Assembly: GCA_964604165.1 (NCBI GenBank)
Contig: CAZRYF010000008.1
Coordinates: 62,001-126,000, forward strand
Length of the DNA: 64,000 bases
Reading direction: 5' to 3'
From: JAYZDK01 sp964604165
GTDB taxonomy: Bacteria > Myxococcota_A > UBA796 > CAJQPC01
Shown piece after piece: positions 1 to 7,558 of this stretch. Every line of letters starts with the position of its first letter. Position 1 is the first letter of the stretch. A model generated the notes under the pieces. That model saw only the letters and a program-made list of their open reading frames with translations. It had not been told where the DNA came from and did not search any database. Made by a program: the position numbers and the translations under genes.

Positions 1-985
1 GGTGGGCCACATTGGTGATCATGCCCGCCCACCCGGTGTGGCGCACATCCACGGCCATGTCCAGGGTGTCTCCGAGAGACCATGAGACGCCCATTTGCAG
101 CTGGGACGGGAGATAGTGTTCCATGATCGAGACAGAGAGATCCGTCAGGAGGGCCAGGAGGATCGGCTCCAGGTCCGCCAGGTCCTCGGCCCCCAGGTTC
201 AGCTGTCCGTCCACCGTCACCTCGACGGGCAGCCCTCCGGAGCCGTGCCAGGACGCCCCGGCGGCCAACCCGTGAAGTGGGGTGTTCTCGGGGGCAGCCC
301 ATTGCAGGCCCAGAGTGGGGACCGCTGTGGTGCCAAGATCCACCCGAATGGTCTGGGCATCAATGGTCAGGTCCATCACGTCCCCGGACCATCCATCCGC
401 AGTGGAGATCTCGTCCCCGGAGACCGTGCCATCCACCACGAATCCCAAGTGCAACTTGGCCTTCCCCATCCACCGGACCCCCGCACCCAGTGTGAATCCA
501 CCCGGAAGGAGAAGGCCGGTGCCCATGGCCATGTCGTACCGGTGCAGCCGGTTTTCGTACATGTAGTAGGTGGGCAGGCTGGGCTCATAGGTCTCAAAGC
601 GGAGCAGGCGGTCCTTGGGAAGCAGAATGCTCCCGCCCACGCCCCACCAGGGGAGAATCGGGCGGGCAAAGGACAACAAGAAGGTGTCCGCGGCATCCAC
701 AAAGGGTCCCGGGTCCAGGGGGTCGTCGGTCTCGTTGACAAGCCCGTCCCGGTTGGTGTCCCACCAGACGGGGGGGAGCTTCTCCAGGTCCACCCGCACA
801 AACGAAAAACCCGCGCCGACCTCGGGCACCGTGAGCCGTCCCAGCCCTGCAGGATTCAACATGGCTGCATCCGGGTCCGACACCAGCGACACGCCGCTTC
901 CGGCCCGTCCGATGGTCCGCCCGCCGAACCCGTACAGGTCGGTCGGAGAGGCCTGGACGGCTGAGAGGAGGGCGAGGGCAATCAT
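1..985 (-). CDS. FadL/OmpP1-like outer-membrane protein (3' end off window)
   Basis: The visible part (328 codons) encodes an outer-membrane beta-barrel of the FadL/OmpP1 type, a family that passes hydrophobic compounds across the outer membrane. It starts with a minimal signal peptide (MIALALLSAVQA), then a mature N-terminus SPTDLYGFGGR and, at residues 40-48, AAMLNPAGL, whose NPAGL is the family hallmark. The rest alternates short amphipathic strands with turns. Its ATG overlaps the TGA of the upstream S8-like gene, so the pair is probably translated together. The frame stays open to the window edge; a long plus-strand frame over the same bases (95-964) is only its shadow. The substrate cannot be inferred. 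The family call is good; another barrel with the same N-terminal motif is the main alternative. Confidence 0.8.
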   Translation of the reverse strand, partial: MIALALLSAVQASPTDLYGFGGRTIGRAGSGVSLVSDPDAAMLNPAGLGRLTVPEVGAGFSFVRVDLEKLPPVWWDTNRDGLVNETDDPLDPGPFVDAADTFLLSFARPILPWWGVGGSILLPKDRLLRFETYEPSLPTYYMYENRLHRYDMAMGTGLLLPGGFTLGAGVRWMGKAKLHLGFVVDGTVSGDEISTADGWSGDVMDLTIDAQTIRVDLGTTAVPTLGLQWAAPENTPLHGLAAGASWHGSGGLPVEVTVDGQLNLGAEDLADLEPILLALLTDLSVSIMEHYLPSQLQMGVSWSLGDTLDMAVDVRHTGWAGMITNVAH

Positions 986-1740
986 GCGTAGCCGAAGTCC
1001 GGATCCGGTACCAGGGCCAGGTGGCGCAGGGTCTCCAACCAGGCATCCACTCCCTCGTGGGGCTGGGCCTCGGCGATGCAGGCGAGCCACCCGGAGAATT
1101 CAGCGGCTGCAATGCCAGAACCCAGGTAGGACGGGTCTTCCTTTTCATTGGCAGCGGCATAGCCCGGGGCCACGAACTTTCCCGAGAGGTGGGCGTATTC
1201 CGTCGATGGGAACCGGTGAGTGGGGAGGTGGAACAGGCGCTCTTGGCAGCCAGGATGGGAGAGGACCCCGACGGCCTGGGGAAGATCCGCGGGATAGGTA
1301 GTGCGCCCGCTCGGATGGGAAGCCGCCACGACCACGCTTCCCAGGTTTCGCACCCGGGCGCAGGACTCCTGCAGGACGCGCGCTCGGCCAGGATCGGCGG
1401 CGCCCATGGACACGTTGATAATGCTGGCGCCTTCCCGGCAAGCAGACTCCACTCCAGCGGCCATCAGCTCGGCGGTGGTCCGAAAGTCGGCATCCGCCAC
1501 GCGAATCCCCAGCAGACGCGCCCCTGGCGCCCTGCGATGCAGAACTGCAGCCACTTCGGTTCCGTGTCCGTGAACATCCTGGGTTCCGGCTCCCAGGCAG
1601 GCATGTCCCGTGGCATCCATGGTCAAGGCCCACCCGTCCACCTGGGCCGCGGACAGGCGGGGATCCCCTGCGTCGATGCCGCTGTCCACCACGGCGACAC
1701 ACACGCCGGTTCCGTCAAAGTCGCCGCCGCGAAAGCGCAT
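982..1740 (-). CDS. S8 subtilisin-like protein lacking catalytic Ser (pseudoprotease)
   Basis: A 252-residue protein with the subtilisin (S8) fold. The Asp motif VVDSGID (Asp19) and His motif HGHGTEVA (His59) are intact. At the position of the usual GTSMAxP motif the protein reads LGSGIAAAEFSG (206-217), which puts Gly209 where the nucleophilic Ser should be, and the oxyanion AAGN motif is AASH (139-142). It is therefore probably catalytically dead. It has no signal peptide or propeptide and starts directly at the catalytic core. The ATG at 1740 is preceded by AAGGGG; the longer open frame to 2226 runs antisense through the next gene and is rejected. The stop overlaps the start of the FadL-like gene. 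A binding or scaffold role for the barrel is only a guess. Confidence 0.75.
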   Translation of the reverse strand: MRFRGGDFDGTGVCVAVVDSGIDAGDPRLSAAQVDGWALTMDATGHACLGAGTQDVHGHGTEVAAVLHRRAPGARLLGIRVADADFRTTAELMAAGVESACREGASIINVSMGAADPGRARVLQESCARVRNLGSVVVAASHPSGRTTYPADLPQAVGVLSHPGCQERLFHLPTHRFPSTEYAHLSGKFVAPGYAAANEKEDPSYLGSGIAAAEFSGWLACIAEAQPHEGVDAWLETLRHLALVPDPDFGYA

Positions 1741-1859
1741 GCATCCCCTTGGTTGCCTCGGACTGTATGGCACTCTCCGACGCCAAACAAGTTGCGGTGG
1801 AGGAGTGACCTTGGGGCAGCGGAAGGAATCACGGCATACTGTGCGGGTCGGAGGTTGGC

Positions 1860-3602
1860 TTGATTGCACTGCTTTTGTGGGCTGGAGCCCAGGCGGGAGA
1901 GGTTTCGGGGCAGGTGCAAGACGCTGCTGGGGACCCGCTCGCCGGGGTGGCCGTGTACGTGGTGGACCACCGATTGGCCTACGGTGCCACTGCCACGACA
2001 GAAGACGGTACCTGGCGAATGGAGAACCTGCCGGCTGGGCGATTCCGCGTCTGGGCACTCCCGGGGGACGCCATGGATGCCGTGGGTCGGATCTACCCGG
2101 AGGCCTGGTCGTTTTGCAGCGGGGAGGTGATTTCCCTGGAGGAGGACGACACGCGAGACGGGCTCGGGTTCGCGTTGGGTGGGGGAGGGCGCATCCTGGG
2201 CAGGTTGGTGGATGGCACCGGCGCACCGGTGCCGGATGCAGCCGTTCGCGCGGAAGGAGTCACGGACCGGGTGCTGGGGTTGGCGCGAGACACGACCACG
2301 GCGGCGGACGGCTCCTTTGAGCTGGTGGGTCTGGACAGCAGCGACGGAGGCACTGCCAACTGGACACTGCGCTTCAAGGCCGACGGGTGGCCGGATCAAT
2401 ACCTGGGGGAGACCTATCTCTCAGAGGTGTCCTCCCAGGTGTCCTTGGGGCGCGAGGACACGGTCCCACTGGACGAATCGACCTTGCTGGATGGCATCGT
2501 GGTGACGGGCACGGTGGAGGGCCCGGCGGGACCGGTAGAGGGGGCTGAGATGATCGTGTACTCGGCGGGGCAGGTGGAGGAGGCCGTGACGGGCCCAGAC
2601 GGCGTGTTCGAGGTGCTCGGGTTGCCGCCGGGGGATGTTTTGCTCTGGGCTGCCGCCGAGGGGCATGCCCTGACCTACCTGGGCGGAGGAGGCACCCCGG
2701 GGGACTCTCGATCCGTTCCTGGAGAGGGGGAGGTGGGTGAGGGGTTCGACCTGTACCTTCCTGCTGAATCACGCCTGGTGGGCCGGATGGAGGACGCCTC
2801 AGGGCAAGATCTCTCCGGGGTGACCCTGCTCGCGTACCACGAGAGTATGCGGTCCGGTCTGGGGGACGAGGTGGACGAGGAAGGTGAGTTCCAGGTGGGT
2901 CGGTTGCACGGGGAGTCCTATTTCCTGTACGTCTACGCGGCGCAGGAGGGCTTCTTGGATGACTTCGTCCGGGGAGAAGACGGAGAGCCTGCACTCTACG
3001 AGCTGGAGCCGGAAGCCGACAGCGAGCCAATCACAGTCTCCCTTCCCCTTGGGGCCAGCTTGTCGGGCACCGTGCGCACCTTTGACGGCGGTGAGCCGGT
3101 CTACGGGGCCAGCGTGATCTTGCAGCCAGAAGACGGGGAAGTTCGCGTTCGGGTCGTCCACGCAGGGCGGGACGGGGCCTGGGAAGCCACGGGCCTGCAA
3201 GCGGGCACCTGGCAGGTTCGCGCCCAGTACGACCCCATTTGCCTGGAAGACGGTGGATTCGCCACCCAGTGGTGGGAGGGCGCTCGGTCCATGGAGGACT
3301 CGGGCGAGGTGGGCCTGGCGGCAGGGGACTCCAGGTTGGGGGTGGACTTTGCTCTCCATGAGGACAACGACTTTGATGCCATGGCCGACGACTGGGAGCG
3401 GGAACACGGGCTGAATCCGGAACGAAACGATGCAGAGGAGGACGCGGATGGGGACGGGTGGACCAACCTCCAGGAGTACCTCGCCGACACGGACCCCAAT
3501 GAGGCGGAAGAAGGAGGCTGCGGCTGTGCGACCCAGCGCTCCGGCGGCTGGTTCGGACTCTCCTGGCTGGTGTTGATAGCCTCACGGCGTCGTCGTGCCT
3601 GA
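1860..3602 (+). CDS. Carboxypeptidase-regulatory-like repeat protein with MYXO-CTERM tail
   Basis: A 580-residue secreted surface protein. A TTG start five bases after GGAGG gives the short signal peptide MIALLLWAGAQA. The body is a series of about 90-residue beta-sandwich units of the carboxypeptidase-regulatory/CNA-B kind, recognisable by GxVxDxxGxPLxGVxV and DGxFxxxGLPPG patterns. Near residues 505-545 there is a Ca-loop segment (DADGDGWTNLQEYLADTDP) of the thrombospondin-3 type. The C-terminus has a Cys patch (GGCGCATQ), a hydrophobic helix and RRRRA, the architecture of the MYXO-CTERM sorting signal, so the protein should end on the cell surface. It is divergent from the S8/FadL pair and its last 8 bp overlap the next gene. 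Ligand unknown. Confidence 0.85.
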   Translation: MIALLLWAGAQAGEVSGQVQDAAGDPLAGVAVYVVDHRLAYGATATTEDGTWRMENLPAGRFRVWALPGDAMDAVGRIYPEAWSFCSGEVISLEEDDTRDGLGFALGGGGRILGRLVDGTGAPVPDAAVRAEGVTDRVLGLARDTTTAADGSFELVGLDSSDGGTANWTLRFKADGWPDQYLGETYLSEVSSQVSLGREDTVPLDESTLLDGIVVTGTVEGPAGPVEGAEMIVYSAGQVEEAVTGPDGVFEVLGLPPGDVLLWAAAEGHALTYLGGGGTPGDSRSVPGEGEVGEGFDLYLPAESRLVGRMEDASGQDLSGVTLLAYHESMRSGLGDEVDEEGEFQVGRLHGESYFLYVYAAQEGFLDDFVRGEDGEPALYELEPEADSEPITVSLPLGASLSGTVRTFDGGEPVYGASVILQPEDGEVRVRVVHAGRDGAWEATGLQAGTWQVRAQYDPICLEDGGFATQWWEGARSMEDSGEVGLAAGDSRLGVDFALHEDNDFDAMADDWEREHGLNPERNDAEEDADGDGWTNLQEYLADTDPNEAEEGGCGCATQRSGGWFGLSWLVLIASRRRRA

Positions 3603-4656
3603 ACCCCGTGCGCGTTTCTGGTCCCGGGGGGCTGTGGTAGGGCTCGTCGTGGGGGCGGTCTGCGCCTGGTTCGCCCTGCGGGGTGCCTCCTGGGAGGCGG
3701 TGGGGTCTGCCTTTCAGGCGGTGCGCTGGACGGCGCTTCTGCCGGTGGCTGTGATTTTCTTCCTGCAACAGGTCGTGCGGGCCTGGCGCCAGTGGTTTCT
3801 CGTGCTGCCCGGCTGTCCCGAGGCCCGCTATCGAACCCAGCTTTCCATTTTATGTATCTCCTTTTTCTGTATCAACAGCCTCCCAGCCCGGGCCGGCGAG
3901 TTGGTGCGCCCCTGGCTGCTCAAGCGCAAAGAGGGTCTGCCACTCGGGGCGGGTCTCGCCGTGGTGGTGGTAGAGCGCCTGCTGGATCTGGCCTCGGCCC
4001 TGGGGCTCCTCGGGCTGGGCCTGGCGTTCGGCTCCTTGCAGGCGGGACCCCACGAGGTCTGGGGACAGCCCGTGGACCTGGCCGGGGTGCTTCGGACGGT
4101 GGGGCTTGGGGTTGTTCTGCCGACCGGGGCACTTTTGGGTCTGTTGGCTTTTCGAGGCGAGGGCATGCTGGTGCTGGCAGGTCGGCTTTTGGGATTCCTG
4201 CCCGTCCGGGGAGAGAGCCTCTTGGCCTTGTTGCGTTCCTTTGTGACCGCCATGGAGGGACTGCGTATATCCGGGCGCGTGGGGCCCGTGGTGGCCCTTA
4301 CAGCGGTGACCTGGCTGGGCACAGGCGCCATGATCCTGGTTCTCGCCCATGGCTGCGGCCTGGATTCCTGGATCGCCTTCCCCGATGCCTTGGGCGTGTT
4401 GGCGATCACCATGCTGGCCACCGCTTTGCCGGCCCCTCCGGGCTTTGTGGGGGTCTACGAGGCGGGGGTGCTCGCCGGTCTCGCCGTGTTTGGTGTCCCA
4501 GCGGGTGTGCTGGGGGGGGCTGGCCTGGTCTTCGCTCTGGTCCTCCACTGGTGGACCTTCACCGTGCAAGCCGCCACCGCCGCGGGATTCTTCTTTGTCG
4601 ACGAGGTGGCAATGTCCGACCTCTTTTACTCCTCGCGCCGCACCCGAAGTCCATAG
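3595..4656 (+). CDS. Lysylphosphatidylglycerol-synthase-TM/UPF0104 membrane protein
   Basis: A 353-residue integral membrane protein with about eight hydrophobic helices. The order of motifs (VVRAWRQWFLVL, then LPARAGELVRPWLLKR, then VVVVERLLDLASAL, then a late PAPPGFVGVYE) matches the membrane domain of lysylphosphatidylglycerol synthases, which in stand-alone form is thought to act as a lipid or polyprenyl-linked-glycan flippase. There is no cytoplasmic aminoacyl-transfer domain, so it is not an MprF. The GTG start lies inside the last codons of the MYXO-CTERM gene (8-bp overlap), suggesting coupling. Its 3' end overlaps the convergent trmB by 31 bp. Substrate unknown. Confidence 0.8.
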   Translation: MPEPRARFWSRGAVVGLVVGAVCAWFALRGASWEAVGSAFQAVRWTALLPVAVIFFLQQVVRAWRQWFLVLPGCPEARYRTQLSILCISFFCINSLPARAGELVRPWLLKRKEGLPLGAGLAVVVVERLLDLASALGLLGLGLAFGSLQAGPHEVWGQPVDLAGVLRTVGLGVVLPTGALLGLLAFRGEGMLVLAGRLLGFLPVRGESLLALLRSFVTAMEGLRISGRVGPVVALTAVTWLGTGAMILVLAHGCGLDSWIAFPDALGVLAITMLATALPAPPGFVGVYEAGVLAGLAVFGVPAGVLGGAGLVFALVLHWWTFTVQAATAAGFFFVDEVAMSDLFYSSRRTRSP

Positions 4657-5324
4657 ACCGGGGCGCCAATCTCGTTGAACTTGCCCTGGTAATTGGTGGT
4701 GAAGTCGTCCTCCCAGGGGGCGCCTTCCCGGGCGATGTCCCGGGAGCTGCCGAGGACTTCCCAGGGGCCCGCTGTGGCGTGGGCACGCAACATCTGGATG
4801 TGGCCCTCAAAGTCGGTTTTGAGGCGGACCTCGCCACCCGGGGACACCAGCCGGTCCAGGAGGGCGCAGAAATGGTCCGAGAACAGCCGGTGCTTGGCAT
4901 GGCGATCCTTGGGCCATGGATCCGGATGGTTGATGTAGACCCCATGCAGGTCGTTGTCTGAGAAGAGATCGGCCAGGCAGTGGGCGTCGTAGCGCATGAC
5001 CCGAGCCTGGGGGTCCACTCCGGCAGCCTTGAGCTTCTTGGCGGTCAGGATGACCCGCTTGAACCGCAGTTCGACCCCCAGCCAGTTCCAGTCCGGCTGG
5101 CGCCGGGCCATCTCTGTGAGGAAGAAGCCATTTCCCGTACCGATCTCCAAGTGCAGGGGGGCCTCTCGGCCAAAGGCGGTCTCCCAGCGCCCCGTCAGAG
5201 CCTGGGCCTGCTCTGCTGTCAGGACGGGAGGACCAAAGGTGCGGTGGATCTCCAGATAGGGGTTGAGGTCCGGGTGGCGGAGCTTCTCCACGGGCAGGTC
5301 CCGAAAACGGGGCTCATCCGGCAT
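4626..5324 (-). CDS. trmB: tRNA (guanine-N7-)-methyltransferase TrmB
   Basis: A 232-residue class-I SAM methyltransferase that makes m7G46 in the tRNA variable loop. Motif I is HLEIGTGNGFFL, the acidic end of strand 2 is GVELRFKR, and the TrmB-specific motif is YINHPDPWPKDRHAKHR, followed by VRLKTDFEGH. Length is normal. The ATG at 5324 follows GGAAG by four bases and lies 11 bp inside the end of moaE, so trmB is the last gene of a moaD-moaE-trmB operon. The pairing with molybdopterin genes looks incidental. Very confident. Confidence 0.96.
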   Translation of the reverse strand: MPDEPRFRDLPVEKLRHPDLNPYLEIHRTFGPPVLTAEQAQALTGRWETAFGREAPLHLEIGTGNGFFLTEMARRQPDWNWLGVELRFKRVILTAKKLKAAGVDPQARVMRYDAHCLADLFSDNDLHGVYINHPDPWPKDRHAKHRLFSDHFCALLDRLVSPGGEVRLKTDFEGHIQMLRAHATAGPWEVLGSSRDIAREGAPWEDDFTTNYQGKFNEIGAPVYGLRVRREE

Positions 5325-5724
5325 TGGGCTTCCAGTGGCTCCCGTCGGTCAGGATCTCCTTTTTCCAGACCGGGAGGCCCTCTTTGATGGTCTCCAGGGC
5401 GTGTCTGGAGGCGTCGTAGACAGCCGCTCGGTGGGGGGAGCTCACCGCCACAAGCAAGCTTGTGTCCCCGACATCCAGGCGGCCCAGGCGGTGGATGACC
5501 GCGAGCTCGGTGCCCGGCCACTTCCCCCGGACCTCTTCGACGAGTGAGGCCAGAAAGGGCTCGACCATTTCCGGATAGGCCTCGTACTCCAGGCCGATGA
5601 CCTCTCGGCCCTCGAAGTGATTGCGCACCACCCCCTCGAACACGAGCAGCGCGCCGTGGGCATGGTCCGAGACGACATCCCTCACCATGTCGGGATGCAA
5701 GGGCTGGTGGGTGAGCACGTCCAT
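5314..5724 (-). CDS. moaE: Molybdopterin synthase catalytic subunit MoaE
   Basis: A 136-residue large subunit of molybdopterin synthase, which inserts the dithiolene sulfurs into precursor Z using thiocarboxylated MoaD. Diagnostic pieces are GVVRNHFEGREVIGLEYEAY near the N-terminus, VIHRLGRLDVGDTS in the middle, VSSPHRAAVYDASRHA, and the active-site PVWKKE near the C-terminus. The ATG overlaps the moaD stop by one base (TGATG). A much longer open frame reaches 6810, but its first 360 residues are low-complexity antisense sequence and are not part of the protein. No other cofactor genes are in the window. Confidence 0.95.
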   Translation of the reverse strand: MDVLTHQPLHPDMVRDVVSDHAHGALLVFEGVVRNHFEGREVIGLEYEAYPEMVEPFLASLVEEVRGKWPGTELAVIHRLGRLDVGDTSLLVAVSSPHRAAVYDASRHALETIKEGLPVWKKEILTDGSHWKPNAG

Positions 5725-5963
5725 CAACCGCCTCCGATGGGGGGCAGAAAGGCGACCTGAGCGCCCTCCACCACCCGGGTGTTCGGCGACTGCACCTCGT
5801 GGTTCATGGCGCAGCCGACGCTGAGGTTGCTCGCGGCCTCCTCGGGAAAGAGGAGGCGGTAGAGGTCCGCAAGCGTGCTTCCGACGGGGACCTCGATAGT
5901 CTCCTCGTGGGTCCCTCTCTTCTCGCGCAATTGCGCGAAGTGGCGTACGGTCACGGTGGGCAT
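5724..5963 (-). CDS. moaD: Molybdopterin synthase sulfur-carrier subunit MoaD
   Basis: A 79-residue ubiquitin-like protein ending in PPIGGG; the terminal diglycine is thiocarboxylated by MoeB-type enzymes and donates sulfur to MoaE. The start MPTVTVRHFAQLREKRG and the mid-section VPVGSTLADLYRLL are typical of the MoaD/ThiS fold. It overlaps moaE by one base and heads the moaD-moaE-trmB operon. It is divergent, across 39 bp, from the lipoprotein operon starting at 6003. Confidence 0.93.
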   Translation of the reverse strand: MPTVTVRHFAQLREKRGTHEETIEVPVGSTLADLYRLLFPEEAASNLSVGCAMNHEVQSPNTRVVEGAQVAFLPPIGGG

Positions 5964-6002
5964 GGGCTCGACATACCCCGTCAGGGTTGGGAGGTACAGG
6001 CG

Positions 6003-6512
6003 ATGTGGTGGATCGTTCTCGCGGGGTGCATGTCCTCAGAGCCTGTGCTGGTGGCGCTGGGCCCTGCTCCGACCGAGGCCGGTTCGGAAGGGGAGGAGGC
6101 AAACACGCCCTACCAGAAGCCGGAGGGTGTGTTGGTGGATGTGACCCACCTGGTGACTCGCTCTCTGGACGAGGTTCGCTCGGACCTGGAAGACCAGCTT
6201 GGGAGCGTGGTGGAGATTGTGGATCTGGACTCCCGGGACGGGCGGGAAATCCGCATGGAGCGCGGAAGGGTACGTGAGGTGGACGGCAGCATCTACTTGT
6301 TGTGGCTTGAGCTTCCTCGGCCCATGCGCCGAAGCGAAGCCTTGATGCGGCTTGGCATGCGATCCCAGGTGCGAGAATGGCTGGGCTTGACCCTGGAGTG
6401 GCGGGCGTCCTGGGTGCAGGGAATGGAGCGGATTCGCATGGGTCGGGAGGAGCGGGACTCGGAATTCGTGGTGTGGGTGGAAGTGCGCAGATTTGATCCT
6501 CGAAGGCGATGA
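6003..6512 (+). CDS. Small lipoprotein, hypothetical
   Basis: A 169-residue predicted lipoprotein starting MWWIVLAGCMSSEP; the lipobox LAGC comes after only eight residues and there is no positively charged n-region. GGGAGG lies eight bases upstream of the ATG. The mature part is a single alpha/beta-looking domain rich in Arg and Glu with repeated hydrophobic strands (GVLVDVTHLVTRSLDEV, YLLWLELPRPMRRSEA). I do not recognise the family. Its stop overlaps a possible ATG (6509) of the following vWA gene, so it is probably the first gene of a three-gene exported-protein operon (6003-9330). An upstream start at 5799 would cover the divergent moaD and is rejected. Confidence 0.7.
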   Translation: MWWIVLAGCMSSEPVLVALGPAPTEAGSEGEEANTPYQKPEGVLVDVTHLVTRSLDEVRSDLEDQLGSVVEIVDLDSRDGREIRMERGRVREVDGSIYLLWLELPRPMRRSEALMRLGMRSQVREWLGLTLEWRASWVQGMERIRMGREERDSEFVVWVEVRRFDPRRR

Positions 6513-6601
6513 AGAAGTTCAGTGGCCAACTGAATAAAGTGGCCAACCGGGGTGGCTTTATGGGACAGTTCAAGATGGTCAGGCTGGCCCCCGGGATTCG
6601 C

Positions 6602-7558
6602 ATGACACGATTCCTTCTCATTGCTTCGCTTGCCCTCCTTCCACAGGGTTGTGGCATCGAGAACCTCGTGGACGACCCGGATGTCGAGGTGCGCACGGAG
6701 CTGGAGGAGCGCTTCTTCCAGGTGCCGCTGCCCCGGGTGGATGTCCTCTGGATCATGGATGACACTGGATCGATGGCAGCTGAACAGGCCCGCCTGGCCG
6801 ATAGTTTCAAGGTGTTTGTTCAAGGGCTCGATGCCCTGGGCATCGACTTTCAGCTGGGTGTGGTGACCACGGACATGTCCGGTGAAGGGGGCGGGGTGTT
6901 GTTGGGAAACCCATGGGTGGTGACCGCCCTGCACGCAGATCCTGTGGAGGCATTCTTGGCGAATTCGGATGTGGGAACGGCGGGGACTGGGCCCGAGGCT
7001 GGACTGGCCGCCATGGTGGCTGCCTTGAAGGAGCCCAACCGCAGCGGCGCCAACCGTGGATTTCGCCGGGAGGACGCAGCCCTCCACGTGGTGGTTCTCT
7101 CTGATGCAAACGATCGTTCGGGGGACTGGTTGGGGGTTGATCCAGTCTCCACAGCCCAGGCTTTGTTGGAAGATGAGCGGCAGCGCACCCAGCGATCCGC
7201 CCGGTTCTCCGCCGTGGTGGGAGATGCGCCCTTCGGGTGCTTTAGCGAGGACGGAAGCGCCGAGGCAGGCACCCGGTACCTCCAGGTGGCTGCGGATTCG
7301 GGCGGAAGCCAGGCAAGTATCTGCTCGGATGACTTTGGGCCGCTGTTGGAGAATCTCGGGGCCGTGGGGGTGGAGTACCCGGTGCGCTTTCCCTTGCAGG
7401 CCGAGCCCAATCCCGACAGCGTGCGCGTATCTCTGGGGGGCGTGCTCCAGGAGGAAGGGTGGAGCCTCGAGCTGGACCCGGCCGCGGTGGTCTTCGATGC
7501 CCCTCCTGCCCCGGAGGAGCGGATTGATGTGCAATACCGCTTGGAGCCAGAGGAATGA
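6602..7558 (+). CDS. von Willebrand factor A-type lipoprotein
   Basis: A 318-residue lipoprotein with signal MTRFLLIASLALLPQGC (lipidated Cys17) and a vWA domain whose MIDAS first loop is DDTGSM (residues 53-58). Later pieces QLGVVTTDM and LHVVVLSDANDRSG fit the vWA strands, and a C-terminal beta domain follows. In-frame starts exist upstream at 6509 (overlapping the previous stop, ATGA) and about 6572, but they put more than 30 residues in front of the signal peptide, so 6602 is preferred although it lacks a clear Shine-Dalgarno. It is paralogous to the 60764 product, including the C-terminal segment. Both are followed by a coupled secreted protein. Probably a metal-dependent adhesion or assembly factor at the outer membrane. 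Confidence 0.82.
   Translation: MTRFLLIASLALLPQGCGIENLVDDPDVEVRTELEERFFQVPLPRVDVLWIMDDTGSMAAEQARLADSFKVFVQGLDALGIDFQLGVVTTDMSGEGGGVLLGNPWVVTALHADPVEAFLANSDVGTAGTGPEAGLAAMVAALKEPNRSGANRGFRREDAALHVVVLSDANDRSGDWLGVDPVSTAQALLEDERQRTQRSARFSAVVGDAPFGCFSEDGSAEAGTRYLQVAADSGGSQASICSDDFGPLLENLGAVGVEYPVRFPLQAEPNPDSVRVSLGGVLQEEGWSLELDPAAVVFDAPPAPEERIDVQYRLEPEE

Noticed and set aside
95..964. Plus-strand 289-codon frame at the left edge
   Set aside because: Low-complexity translation, antisense to a frame with a signal peptide and the NPAGL motif of FadL-like proteins.
5725..6810. Long N-terminal extension of moaE
   Set aside because: The extra 360 residues are Pro/Arg/Ser-rich antisense sequence; MoaE begins with its normal N-terminus at 5724.
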